Notes under the pieces: generated by a model
Databases searched by the model: none
What the model was told of the DNA's origin: nothing
What the model saw: the letters and a program-made list of their open reading frames with translations, nothing else
Shown: one piece after another, positions 10,788-23,339 of the stretch
Numbering within the stretch: the stretch's first letter is position 1
Layout of the letters: each line of letters begins with the position of its first letter
Position numbers and translations under genes: made by a program
Assembly: GCA_036172665.1 (NCBI GenBank)
Contig: CM069872.1
Coordinates: 49,834,101 to 49,898,100, forward strand
Reading direction: 5' to 3'
DNA length: 64,000 nt
Origin: Prosopocoilus inquinatus
Lineage: Eukaryota > Arthropoda > Insecta > Coleoptera > Lucanidae

Positions 10788-10830
10788 ATGTCGACGTATA
10801 TTTCGATCTTATCAGTGCTCATCAGGACAG
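10788..10830 (-). ncRNA. Weak hammerhead-like remnant
   Basis: On the minus strand CTGATGA (10819-10825) is followed 14 bases later by GAAA (10801-10804) and then by ACGTC with the triplet GTC at 10793-10795. TGTC (10826-10829) can pair with GACA (10789-10792) as stem I. The segment that should form stem II hardly pairs, so this may be a decayed copy or a coincidence. Confidence 0.3.
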
Positions 10831-11283
10831 TATAAAGTAAAAGGTGTTCACAGCTTGGAGACAAACTACAACAAATAGACTGTTCCACAGAGAGAGAGAG
10901 ATCAATAATATTTTATTGTAATAAAGACCTCCTTTATTCCTTAAGAACATAAATGTTTTATGAAATCATTTATTTCTATCGAGTTTAATTTAAATTATGA
11001 TCCAGAAATATAAATGGCAGTTATCTTAGCTATCGTCAGGGTTAGGACTAAAAGCAAAATGTCTTTTCACGGCCAGCCTTAAGATTTCTTTTAATCACAC
11101 TATACATTCGGCTTATTTTTAACATTTTTGTTACACCTGATTGAAGGGCATGTTGCTATTTTTATTTTTGTTTGATGAAGGTCTACCTTTTCTTTTAATT
11201 ACTGATTTCGTTAATTTTTTTTTATTTTAAGAATAAATATGTATAGCTTTATACGTATTTTTTAACCATTTTACTGATATACC

Positions 11284-11616
11284 CAAGGTTGGTAGAGCTG
11301 GACTGTGTATTAGAAGGTTGCCTTGATCAGGGGAGGGGTCAGAGAGTGTGCATCTCGTTACGTCACGTCATGTGATAAATTCCAATGGACATATTAACGA
11401 GATTGTTGCCTTATTTGATCAATGGGACGATTTCCATTTTTAGTGAATTAAATTAAGCTTTAGGAAACAAATTAAAACTACTCTATTTACTTCACTGTGA
11501 TGGATAGAAGTTTCGTATGACGTCACGAGTTACTTTTGCGGGGAGGAAATTTCAAACTGCATATTAAATGGGAATGAGGCAACCTGCTAGATGAAATATC
11601 AGTTGTACCAACCTTG
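11284..11616. mobile_element. hAT-like MITE with near-perfect 8-bp target duplication
   Basis: The left end CAAGGTTGGTA is inverted at the right end (TACCAACCTTG), and a further inner word AAGGTTGCCT/AGGCAACCTG is also inverted. The flanks are GATATACC (11276-11283) and GATCTACC (11617-11624), differing at one base. Length is 333 bp with no coding frame. Confidence 0.6.
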
Positions 11617-11624
11617 GATCTACC

Positions 11625-12965
11625 GAAATTTAGAGCATCTATCGAAATTTTTCGGAACTTTCTCCCGAAAAATATGCTAGGTCAAGATGAATATGTATGT
11701 ATGCATGAATGTCCATATAAATGTCTTAAGATTGGTCATAATATACAGATTGTTCACCACCTGTTCGCAGTAGCAAACGAATTTAATATTTAATTCTTTA
11801 AAACAAGTTATTATCATTTATATAACTTTACGTGTTATATCAAGAGGTTTTATCTGTTTGTCCTGTACAAGTTGTGGCGGGGGGGGGGGGGGGAGTTATG
11901 CGTGCAGAAACATGAAGAACATGTTTTAATTCGGATTCACCGCGAAATCTGTAAAGCAAATTGTGAGGCAGCATTCCCAGTGCAAACATCAATTAAGCTA
12001 ATTTGCAAAATTTTCTTCGCCCGCATTCTGAAAAGCCGAACCGCAGAGAGCAGAGAAAGACAAACAAGCCCTCAGGAGCGCCGCGAAGGTCCGCGCTGCA
12101 TGCCAATGGGGCGTTCTCGTATATTTGCCCTTCGTGCCCAAAACAAACCCACATACTACGGGGCCTAGGTTTACGCGGAACGTGCGTAAACAAGTTCGTT
12201 TTATTGGTGTGTGTTTATATTCGAGAAAAATGAACCTGGGGAAGAGGAGGAGGAGGAGGAGGTGGAGGAGATCCCCGAAACAAATACGAATAAAATATCC
12301 GAATTTCATAGAAGTGAGTGAGTGACGTGCTTTCAACTTAATAGACGAGGCGAGATAACGGAGCTTTTGTGAAGCTTTCTAACGTGAATAGCGATTTTTA
12401 AACGGCTAACTTGGACAGGTATCAAAAACATCTACAATGTAAAACGCCAGAATGAAATTTCTTCGCCGAGGATATTATTATCTCCTCGAAAAGAATATCA
12501 CGTCGCACTTAAAGCCTGATGCTTTTGCGACGGAATACACAAGTTTATTATCAATAATAAATTTTCCACGCGCAGGATGCTCACGAAAGTTCAATCACGC
12601 CCGACGTGATTGACAATTTCCGCATTAATAAATTAATTCTCGTTTACACACCGTTTAATTTTGAACTATCGCGTGATTACTTGCGACAAATTTAATTTCA
12701 TGTTTTCATCTGAACTGACTACACTTTTTAAATCAATAGAAGCGGAGGTCTGCCCACGTACAACGGAAACTGTTGAGGATTTAGCATTGATATTCATTAG
12801 ATGTGGCAGAGAGAAAGAGAGGGAGAGTAACGCTTGTTAACTTTTGTTCATTTTCAGCAAATAATGAAATTTAAGTGTCCCTTTGTGTCCTGGATAAGAA
12901 TCTTTGTTTGCGTTCCACTATTTTTCCTCTTTTTTAAAGACATTCATGTTTGATCAAGTGTCTTT
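11625..12965. other. Intergenic DNA, more GC-balanced in the middle
   Basis: It contains a 15-base G run (11879-11893) and a GAG/GGA-rich microsatellite (about 12245-12272). Several short overlapping frames cross 11872-12336 on both strands; none has a recognisable domain, so no gene is called. No clear promoter or splice pattern is visible. Confidence 0.4.
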
Positions 12966-15640
12966 CAATTACTCGGAGTTATTTACTAAACCCAGTCCGA
13001 ATTTCGACTTTATTACAACTACCTACTGCCCCCCAGTTTGAAATTTGTAAAGATTGCAAAATTTACTTTGCAGTAATTTAAGACAATCCCTTTCAGGACC
13101 ACCAAATTAAATTTTTGATCGTCACTTTCAATTACTCGAAGTTATTTACTAAACCCCAGTCCGAATTTCGCCTTTATTACAACTACCTGCTGCCCCCCAG
13201 TTTGAAATTTGTAAAGATTGCAAAATTTACTTTGCAGTAATTTAAGACAATCCCTTTCAGGACCACCAACTTAAAATTTTGGTCGTCACTTTCAATTACC
13301 CGAAGTTATTTACTAAACCCCAGTCCGAATTTCGTCTTTATTACAACTACCTGCTGCCCCCCAGTTTGAAATTTGTAAAGATTGTAAAATTTACTTTGCA
13401 GTAATTTAAGACAATCCCTTTGAGTACCACCAACTTAAAATTTTGGTCGTCACTTTCTTTCAATTACTCGAAGTTATTTACTAAACCCCAGTCCGAAATT
13501 CGTCTTTATTACAACCAACTACCTGCTGCCCCCCAGTTTGAAATTTGTAAAGATTGCAAAATTTACTTTGCATTAATTTAAGACAATCCTTCTCAGGACC
13601 ACCAACTTAAAATTTTGGTCGTCACTTTCAATTACCCGAAGTTATTTACTAAACCCCAGTCCGAATTTCGTCTTTTTTACAACTACCTGCTGCCCCCCAG
13701 TTTGAAATTTGTAAAGATTGTAAAATTTACTTTGCAGTAATTTAAGACAATCCCTTTCAGGACCACCAACTTAAAATTTTGGTCGTCACTTTCAATTACT
13801 CGAAATTATTTACTAAACCCCAGTCCGAATTTCGCCTTTATTACAACTACCTGCTGCCCCCCAGTTTGAAATTTGTAAAGATTGCAAAATTTACTTTGCA
13901 TTAATTTAAGACAATCCTTCTCAGGACCACCAACTTAAAATTTTGGTCGTCACTTTCAATTACCCGAAGTTATTTACTAAACCCCAGTCCAAATTTCGCC
14001 TTTATTACAACTACCTGCTGCCCCCCAGTTTGAAATTTGTAAAGATTGCAAAATTTACTTTGCAGTAATTTAAGACAATCCCTTTCAGGACCACCAACTT
14101 AAAATTTTGGTCGTCACTTTCAATTACCCGAAGTTATTTACTAAACCCCAGTCCGAATTTCGTCTTTATTACAACTACCTGCTGCCCCCCAGTTTGAAAT
14201 TTGTAAAGATTGTAAAATTTACTTTGCAGTAATTTAAGACAATCCCTTTCAGTACCACCAACTTAAAATTTTGGTCGTCACTTTCTTTCAATTACTCGAA
14301 GTTATTTACTAAACCCCAGTCCGAAATTCGTCTTTATTACAACCAACTACCTGCTGCCCCCCAGTTTGAAATTTGTAAAGATTGTAAAATTTACTTTGCA
14401 GTAATTTAAGACAATTCCTTTTCAGGACCACCAACTTAAAATTTTGGTCGTCACTTTCTTTCAATTACTCAAAGTTATTTACTAAAGCCCAGTCCGAAAT
14501 TCGTCTTTATTACAACCAACTACCTGCTGCCCCCCAGTTTGAAATTTGTAAAGATTGCAAAATTTACTTTGCATTAATTTAAGACAATCCTTCTCAGGAC
14601 CACCAACTTAAAATTTTGGTCGTCACTTTCAATTACCCGAAGTTATTTACTAAACCCCAGTCCGAATTTCGTCTTTATTACAACTACCTGCTGCCCCCAC
14701 AGTTTGAAATTTGTAAAGATTGTAAAATTTACTTTGCAGTAATTTAAGACAATCCCTTTCAGTACCACCAACTTAAAATTTTGGTCGTCACTTTCTTTCA
14801 ATTACTCGAAGTTATTTACTAAACCCCAGTCCGAAATTCGTCTTTATTACAACCAACTACCTGCTGCCCCCCAGTTTGAAATTTGTAAAGATTGTAAAAT
14901 TTACTTTGCAGTAATTTAAGACAATTCCTTTTCAGGACCACCAACTTAAAATTTTGGTCGTCACTTTCTTTCAATTACTCAAAGTTATTTACTAAAGCCC
15001 AGTCCGAAATTCGTCTTTATTACAACCAACTACCTGCTGCCCCCCAGTTTGAAATTTGTAAAGATTGCAAAATTTACTTTGCATTAATTTAAGACAATCC
15101 TTCTCAGGACCACCAACTTAAAATTTTGGTCGTCACTTTCAATTACCCGAAGTTATTTACTAAACCCCAGTCCGAATTTCGTCTTTATTACAACTACCTG
15201 CTGCCCCCACAGTTTGAAATTTGTAAAGATTGTAAAATTTACTTGGCAGTAATTTAAGACAATCCCTTTCAGGACCACCAACTTAAAATTTTGGTCGTCA
15301 CTTTCAATTACCCGAAGTTATTTACTAAACCCCAGTCCGAATTTCGTCTTTATTACAACTACCTGCTGCCCCCCAGTTTGAAATTTGTAAAGATTGTAAA
15401 ATTTACTTTGCAGTAATTTAAGACAATCCCTTTCAGGACCACCAACTTAAAATTTTGGTCGTCACTTTCAATTACCCGAAGTTATTTACTAAACCCCAGT
15501 CCGAATTTCGTCTTTATTACAACTGCTTGCTGCCCCCCAGTTTGAAATTTGTAAAGATGGCAAAATTTACTTTGTAGTAATTTCAGACAATCCCTTTCAG
15601 GACCGCCAAGTTAAAATTCTGATCTTCACTGGAGTTATGT
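12966..15640. repeat. Satellite array, 16 units of about 163-173 bp
   Basis: The word TTATTTACTAAA marks unit positions near 12979, 13142, 13306, 13474, 13642, 13806, 13970, 14134, 14302, 14475, 14643, 14812, 14985, 15153, 15318 and 15482. Every unit also carries CTGCCCCCCAGTTTG, GTAAAGATTG and AATTTAAGACAATCC. Length differences come mainly from optional 4-bp insertions (CTTT and CAAC). Three consecutive units with private variants (AAAGCCCAGTCC, CCCCCACAGTTTG) are repeated with an exact 510-bp offset, showing a recent three-unit duplication. Units at both edges are more diverged. There is no coding content. Confidence 0.95.
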
Positions 15641-18600
15641 GCAATGACATACATGAGTATAACCGAAATTCCGTCCCCAGTTTACCGTTTTATGTCACAG
15701 TCCTCATAAAATTACATTCGCTTGCAAAAACTTTACCTATGTAAGTAATAAAGCCCGTGTTTTTACGATCAGATACGTTTAAACCCCCCCTTAATCCCCG
15801 ACTGCATAACTTAGGCGTTTAACTATCCGTGGCGACCTCTTCGCCGTTTTTGCAACTTCCCCCCACCCCCACCTTCACCCGAGTTAGGCATTTAAGACCG
15901 TCCAAGGACGTTATTAACACCCCCAACTGCTAACCTCCCCCTTTAATATTTAACGCTTGGCCGCAATAACGGGCCAAACACATATTTTCTTTAGTTCGTC
16001 GCGCGTACATTAATTGGGTAAAGGGGTTGTTCGTTCGCGTCACACTCCGTTAATAAAATCCCCCGTACTCACTCGGGGTAGGCCAAAGTTTGCTTGCTTG
16101 CTTGGTCGTATTTATTACACAGGGTCGAGTTTATGGTGTGGTACTTGTGGACGTAAAGTTGAATAGCAAACCGAAACGACACGTTTCCGGGCTTTGCGGA
16201 AGAAGAGGACTTAATTTTTATTTTTTTTTGGAAAAGGTATTTACAGGCTTCCAAGTCTTCCATGTTGACAAATCAGCGATAGATAGCGTGACTGTTTACA
16301 CAAAGCGCGTGATAGCATTTAATTGGGTGACAAATTTAGAGATCTTATCCCGTATCAAACTCGAGTTCTCCTTCGTTTGCGCGCCCCTGCCTGTCTTGAG
16401 AGAGTTCGTCGCATCATTCGAGGATCGATCGAGGGGGTGGGTTACGTACGGCGGAAAATCGCAAGCAACGAACTACTCCTGGTAATGATTGAAAATTCGG
16501 CCGGAGGGCTGGTGCTATGTAAATTGGAAAGGGGACCGTAATCATTTACGTACTACGGTATTTACGTGGTAATCAAAGATTCGCTGCGTAGATCAGACCA
16601 TACACGCATAAATTTGGAAATCTGAATAATTAGTTTACTGATTTACATACTTCACGGACGAATTTGCGCTAGATTTCAACATTTGTTCACGTTCGTTTAA
16701 GTAGCGGGAACTATTGAAGCCGAACATACACGTACACGGTGTTAATCCCCAGCCCGAGATTCGTTTTATTTTATTATAAATGCCTGCCCCCAATCTAAAC
16801 TAAACCGGAGGACTCTGGGATACTGCGGTCTTTTTGGGTGCAACGAGTTTACCAGCGTCGTTAGCATATTCCTAAGAAGTGGAAATCTTCAGGGCACCAG
16901 ATTAATAGGTGATCCCGGCCGTCGATGCAAGAAACTTTCCTAAGCCCTTGCGGCAAACGTACGTACGAACATTATGTCTTGTTTGCCCCGGACAAAGGCA
17001 TCGATATGGGGCCAAGCTCCCTTGAAGCGTTAACATGCTCTGAAGAAAGAGTAAACGTTACTGTCGCAAAGAGCACGCGTTCAAGTTAATAAAGCCAGCA
17101 CATGGCTTCGCCCCAGAACCGCTAAGGAAGGAGTTCGAGCAATCAAAAACTAGCTGACTTAAGTTGAACCTACACTGAAGTCGAGACAGTCGCCATGCAG
17201 GTCAAATGTTTGTGCATTATAAAGGCTCTCTCAAGCCGACGCGAAATATTTGCAGCAACAGCGAAATTTTCACTTGTGAAATTATCCCCGGTCGGAAGGT
17301 ACACAGTGATACATGAGCGGTCCCACACAAACGCGAAAATATCTCGTGGGGGTCCGCGAAACTGCAACGATTTATTCACTGGCGCTCCATGCACGGTTTT
17401 TGTTGCTGTCGTACAATCGCAAGTGATTTTGTCTTGGTTTTCACAGAAAAATTAATTAATTTGTGAAAAAATATCGAATTTTATGCGACCTATCACACCA
17501 GGACTACAGAAAAGTAAGGAAGAGTTTGTGAACATAGTGTGGTTAGAAATTGGTTCCTACAGAAAACGTAGATATACAAAAGAAAGTGTTGCGGAAAAAG
17601 CACTTTCATGGAAACTCGGATTTTCTTCAACTTCCAAGGCAAGAAATAGAATTGTATCATCTTCATCGGATGACGAGTACAACGTTGATGCTGTGGTGTG
17701 GAAAGACAAGCGACTTGTCTGTCGCAATTAATGCGAAAAGTACGCGAAACTTTCGCTGTCGCCACCGCTGGTATGAATATTTAGCTTTGGCTTGGGGGAG
17801 CCTTAAAACTCCTATAACAACGCTCGCAAAAAATACCAAATACGCCGAAAACCAAAGCAAAAAGTGGGCTGGACGTCTGGGCGATTTACGATCCTGTCTC
17901 GACTCGATAACTTTAAATATACAACCCACAAGATTCTTACGAAAATATTGTGAAATAAAATGGAGACGATCTAACAAAATGCTAGCCAGAGCAAGAAAAA
18001 AGAAACCATCACGCGCGGATTGCGACAAATAAAACTATTTTTAACTTAAGCGGATACGCAAAAAAGGAAAAATTAATACGCGTTAATGTTTACTTCGCCG
18101 CGCGAAACGCCTAGGAGCACGATGCCGCGTGCAAATTAAATTATTTGCACAATTGCACACAACGGAATTTGAAACCGTAACAAAGACCAACATGACCGGA
18201 CCATCAGTGATTGATTGAAGTTGGTAGCACGGAGACTGATTGTTTGTTCGAGAGCCACTGTACGCCAGCGTTGAAAGAGTTGGGATTGGTCTCCTCCGGT
18301 CAATTGGGTTGGACTCGCCAGGGTAGTGGTTGCAAGTTTAAGTAACAAATCACGCTTAAAAATAGGTATTTTTAACACTTCTGTAATACAGATAGCTAGA
18401 GGGGGAGGAAGTTCACCGGGGAAAAGAAATCCCTTTGGAAAAATTAAAAAAAAAATTGTGTAGTTATGAATCTACTTTAAACAAGTGCTTCGTTACAGGA
18501 TTCTATAAAATGAGCTTTGACTACTGAAATGTAGATGGCGCTTCGAAAATAAAAGAAAAAGCTACACTAAGTCTAAACTTCGGTAACTCGAATCAAATTG

Positions 18601-18825
18601 GTTGGAGTTAAGATTCAAGAGTGAGAATTATTTATTTATTTTATAATCCAAAGTCTTGATAACTCTAAGGTGCCTTTTTTTGACAAGTCGACCGCAATGA
18701 TGGGAAAGAAAGCTCCCCGAGGTACAGCTCAGTTTTCCATTCTGACGTTTGACCTGATCGATGAATAACAGTTCCTTAACTTGGATAGCTGGTAGATATT
18801 AGATAGGCGTCATTTTACCAGAAGA
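15641..18825. other. Intergenic DNA with decayed satellite pieces and weak frames
   Basis: A diverged satellite relative is visible near 16742-16800 (TTAATCCCCAGCCCGAGATT, then GCCTGCCCCC). From 17195 to 18032 the sequence is richer in G and C with several plus-strand frames, the longest 17550-18032 (160 codons). Another at 17483-17731 (82 codons) has a basic start and an SSSSDDE cluster, but the frames overlap and I recognise no domain. A single AGATGGCGC occurs at 18533-18541. Confidence 0.4.
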
Positions 18826-19560
18826 GGCGAGGGGGTGTATTTGCACATGTATTCGTTCGTTGACGCTGATCGGCGTCCATGTGGTGAAGGATGAAAAGCC
18901 TTTGTTCCACTTTCCAAACTTAAAATTTTGATCATCACTGGTTTGGTCTCTTTTCTACCTCCAGTTCGAAACTTGGACATTTCCTCTTATCCAATGAGGC
19001 CCTCTCAGTTGTAAAATAAGGTGCAGGGTGTAATTGCAATCCCCGAAGGACCAGAAGAAGGGGCGAGGGGTTGTATCTGCAAGTATATCCGTTCGTTGAT
19101 GCTGATCGGCGTCCAAGTGGTGAAGGGTGAAAAGTCTTTGTACCACTTGACAAATTGGTATCTCTGTTTTGGTCTCTTTCTTGCCCCCAGTTCAAAATTT
19201 GGGTACTTCCACTTATCCAGTGAGGTCCTCTCAATTGTAAAATAAGATGCAGGGTGTAATTGCAATCCCCAAAGGACCAAGCAGTGGTGAAGGGGTGTAC
19301 CTGCACGTATATCCGTTCGTTGACGTTGATCGGCGTCCAAGTGGTGAAGAGTGAAAAGCCTTTTTACTATTTGACAAATTGTTTTGGTCTCTTTTCTGCC
19401 CCCAAGTTCGAAACGTCCACTTATCCAATAAGGTCCTATCAATTGTAAAATAAGTCGCAAGATGTAATTGCAATCTCCAAAGGATCAAGAAGGGGCGAGG
19501 GGGTGTATCTGCATGTATATCCATTCGTTGACGCTGCCCTCAGTTCGAAACTTATTATTT
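18826..19560. repeat. Four-unit tandem repeat, about 209-235 bp
   Basis: The phrase GCA(C/A/T)GTAT(A/T)TCCGTTCG recurs at 18843, 19079, 19303 and 19511. It is followed each time by TTGACGCTG and, in the first three units, by ATCGGCGTCCA(A/T)GTGGTGAAG, GGTCTCTTT(T)CT and CCAGTTCGAAA-type text. Minus-strand frames such as 19005-19460 simply run through the repeat and restate the same residues, so they are not called as genes. Confidence 0.8.
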
Positions 19561-19599
19561 CCAATTAACCAGTGAGGTCTTCTCAATCGTAAAATAAGG

Positions 19600-19960
19600 T
19601 GCAGGGTGCAAAGGAACAATGTGCGCTTTTATTAATTCAAATGGCCTTCAATACGTGAGGGAAAACATTGAACCAGAACTTGCTCACTAAGCCCCAGTTC
19701 GAAATTCGTTTTTATTGCAAATCTCCGCCTCCGGGCCGAAATTGTTGGATTCCAAAATTTACGACGCAAGAATCTATAGTCCTATCAATTGTAAAACGAG
19801 GAATTGAGATTCATGGGGCTTGATGGGAACTATTTAACCCGAACTTATGAATTCCCAGTCCGAAATTTGGCATATCTCTATCTCCAGTCCGAAATTTGCT
19901 TGTGTTTCCAAATAACCCCTTGACAGACCTTGCTGATTACATTGACTACAAATTCTTGTT
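19600..19960. repeat. Diverged relatives of the 165-bp satellite
   Basis: About 19688-19762 reads CTAAGCCCCAGTTCGAAATT, CGTTTTTATTGCAAAT and CCAAAATTTAC, aligning in order with the satellite unit of 12966-15640. Further CCAGTCCGAAATTTG words occur at 19855-19905. They look like old, single, eroded units about 4 kb from the main array. Confidence 0.5.
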
Positions 19961-21913
19961 TACTGGATCACTTGATTTTGGGTATTCTAAGAACATGTAA
20001 TACCTTTATATTTCGAAGATATAACGTGCACAAGAGAATGCTATGAAATTAGATTTAACGAGACCATAAACTGAAAATATTGCACCCTCTCACTCATTCA
20101 TTAAAAAATCCCATCCAACTTTCTCCGCGCCGTTTTGCGCCCCCAAATCACACCATAAATCCTCGCAAGTGCAGCGAGATTAAATATAACATTTACATTG
20201 TTTATCGTTCTTTTGGGATGCGGGCGGGCGGAGGCGTTAGGCGAAATTCCTCCTGTTGAGAGCTTAATTTATATGCAAGGACAGTATTAACCTTCGGCGT
20301 AAATATCCGGGCGGAGCTCGGGTTCATTATAAAACAGAATGGAATGGATCTCCCGAAATGCCTTAGCATTTTTATTGGAAATCAAACTCCCGATATTCCC
20401 GGCGTTATGTGCGGGTTATTTACTGACGTCCGGCCAGTTTATATGTAAATGTTCTTTGTTGGTTTGTAATTGAGTTTAAATTAACTGGTAAATTATTGAG
20501 GGTACGTTTTAAATTTTTTTCTTTTTATTTGTAATAAAGAAAAATGTACCTACTCATATACCGGGTGCGCTGCTGCAAGTGACAACTGGGCAAATATATT
20601 GTTTTTCCTTTATATATCCATCAAGTTGAACAACATAAAACAGAACTATAACCGCAGTGGTTAATTAATTTGAAAACTCGGCCACATAACATTTCTAATA
20701 GCCACAACAGGGCATAAAACTTATCCGCCACGCCACCATAATTTATCTCTTCCAAGTTGATTAACGTATCGGGTCTTAAAATATGAGGCAATAAATTTTT
20801 AGCGCAGAACAATAAATTTTTTATACACGAGCAGGATTACCAACATCATCCCCGGTGATCGACGTAAGCCGTTTAGACACAATGAATTAGTTCTGCCTTT
20901 CGGCGTGTCCGAACGTCGTTTACTTCAGTTATTGCCGTGTTTAGTGTCCGGACACTTTATCTGACATAATCCGGATATCATTACGCAAACCGTCCCGGAG
21001 GGTTCCTTCCGACGTATCAGTTTCATCCTTTCCTAGTCCATGCACGAACAGTGACCTCTTGGTCCTGTGCGGTTCAATCAATTCAACCCCAGCAGAAGCA
21101 ACCCTAATTTTTCATTTGTATAACACGCCTTAGTTTTATCTGACTGATTGTAAGAGATATTTATCACGCTAAGTATGGGATTTAAAATGTAAACTTAATC
21201 GATGAACAAAGTTTACCTTTTAAAATCTTTCATTTCTGAAAGTTGATGATCGCGTTTTTTTGAGAATAAGAGGAAATTGCTTTCGGCTAACAACATCAGT
21301 GTTGGTTCGTTTCAACAAACTTAGAGGTACGTTCCAATGTTGAGTTGAGTTGTAATCTCTTTGCAATTCCGACCGTCTCAACACTTAAACGCTCCATAAT
21401 GTCTCATTTAATCGCGTGGGTGGAGTCTCCATCCCCTAAATATGTCCGCATCCGAGCACAGTTTTAAAACCCTCCCCCGAAGATAATGCGACTTCGCCCA
21501 GCAGATAACGCCCGGATTATTTACCGCCACTCGCGTGATTATCAAAATTGGAATGGATGTGTCTCAACTCGACGTTTCCTTCGAAAAATTTCGCCCGAGC
21601 TTGCCAAAGCATTTTATTTCTGTGCGGCATTACTTCCGCTGAAATGGCTACACGAAGATACCTCTGGCGGAATTTATGAATAAATTTGTCTGCATGTTTT
21701 TGTAAGTGTTCTCGAGTTTTCTGGAGCATCTTTGAAATAAGTTTTCATTAAAATAAAAGTTACGACGATAATGTGCCACGCTTTGAAATATCTGATATTT
21801 TTCGCTGCGAATTTACGAGAGCGTTCGTGTACAACTTGACTTGGAGAGTTAATGATACGAAAACATACATTTTGCAAGTACTTGGATAAGTTATTTACAA
21901 AATATGAGAAGTA
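19961..21913. other. Unique intergenic DNA
   Basis: There is no repeat structure and no supported gene. Composition is more balanced than the neighbouring repeats, with homeodomain-type TTAATTA/TAATTA words, as in ordinary insect intergenic sequence. Short frames at 20621-20812 (minus) and 21486-21683 (plus) have no recognisable features. Confidence 0.4.
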
Positions 21914-22141
21914 GGAATCTACTTATAATCGGGAGATTGATTCTCCATCCTAATGGATGGGCCATCTACAAAACGTAATTGAAGATTCAGGTATCTACTT
22001 ATAATCAGGAAATTGATTCTCCACCCTGATAGATAGGCCACCCACAAAACGTAATTGAAGATTCAGGTATCTACTTATAATCAGAAGATTAACTCTCTAC
22101 CCTGATGGATGGGCCACCTACAAAACATAATATAAGATTCA
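21914..22141. repeat. Three-unit tandem repeat, 76-bp period
   Basis: Units begin at 21914, 21990 and 22066 with GG(A/T)ATCTACTTATAATC and continue with TTGATTCTCCA(T/C)CCT, GATGGGCCA(T/C)CTACAAAAC and AAGATTCAG. The third unit is the most diverged. Confidence 0.85.
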
Positions 22142-22697
22142 GTAAGAGAGCTTCGAGTAACACATGATTACATTGATCACCGCTAGAGGTCGTTACGGTC
22201 ACTTTAGTTAATTATTCAAAAAAATGAGTAAAGAAGTTCATAATTCATTCATTCTGATGTAAAGAAGAGGACGAAGCCAGAAAGTAAACTTAAACTGAAG
22301 ATTTTAACTCACAGAAAACGTTTTAAAAAGAGTCTCATCTCGCCTGAAAAAATTCTCTAACAAATTAAAACAAAAATTAATTTATTCGAGACACTCCTTT
22401 GTTATGTTTCGAAATATGATTTGTTCCTTCATCTTTTCAATTTGTTTTTAAGAAAACTTTTTAACTTTTTAAACTGTAACTATTGTATGTTATATTTTAC
22501 ATCGAAATTGCTGAACAAACCTGTCATTAAATTTTCCAAAATGTGCGTTGCCAATTCGAGTCTTACGTGGAGTAAACAAAGAAAACCGAAGGCCAAAAGG
22601 ACTTCAGACCGCATCTGAATTATTGATTGCTTTAGAAAAATTCTCTGCCAAGTAACCTGAAAGAGTTTCAGCAGGGTTCCAAATCCTGGAAAACCGG

Positions 22698-23275
22698 GAG
22701 AAGTCAGAGAATTGAGAAAATATTCACATAGTCAGAGAACAGTCAGGGAATTTGTTTGTTTTTTAAAGTCGGTGAAATTATTTCGGGAACTGGAACTTTT
22801 CTCGTTTAGAATTGAAAGAAAATGGAAAATTGTTTTAAATATTAAAAAAAATTAGTGAAAAATTGTTTAATCTAATTAAGGGAACTGTGTAAAACTTTGC
22901 CACATTTTAAATTAAAAAAAAAAGTAATGGGAGCCTTCAATATAGGCAACCACACAAACGGCTGAGTTAATTGGGTTGGGAGAAGTCTGAGAATTGAGCA
23001 GAGGTTCACAGCATCAGAGAAAAGTCAGAGAATTTGTTTGTTCTAATACAAAAGTCAGTGAAATTTTTTAAGGAACTCGAAATTTGTTTTTTTTTTAGAA
23101 TTAAAAGAAAATGGAAAATTGTTTTAAATATTAAAAAAAAATAGAATTGCTTAATCTAATTAAGGGAATTGTGAAAAACTTTATCACCTCTTAAACAAAA
23201 AGAAAGTTACGGGGGGAGGCTTCAATATAGGCAACCATACAAACGACTGCGTTAATTGGGTTGCCTGTATTAAGA
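22698..23275. repeat. Two-unit direct repeat, about 282-bp period
   Basis: GAGAAGTC(A/T)GAGAATTGAG starts at 22698 and 22980. Each unit carries TCAGAGAA, TCAG(G/A)GAATTTGTTTG, AAGAAAATGGAAAATTG, TTTAATCTAATTAAGGGAA and CAATATAGGCAACCA(C/T)ACAAACG. A shorter diverged copy lies at about 4837-5000. It looks like a dispersed transposon fragment that has been tandemly duplicated. Confidence 0.75.
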
Positions 23276-23339
23276 CTGCTCTGATATCAGGAAGAATTGT
23301 TTAAACATGCAAAAATTAGGAAAAGCAGATAATCGCAGT

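Noticed and set aside
18935..19524. Minus-strand frames up to 151 codons repeating similar residues
   Set aside because: They run through the four-unit tandem repeat and only mirror it. Different frames give equally long products.
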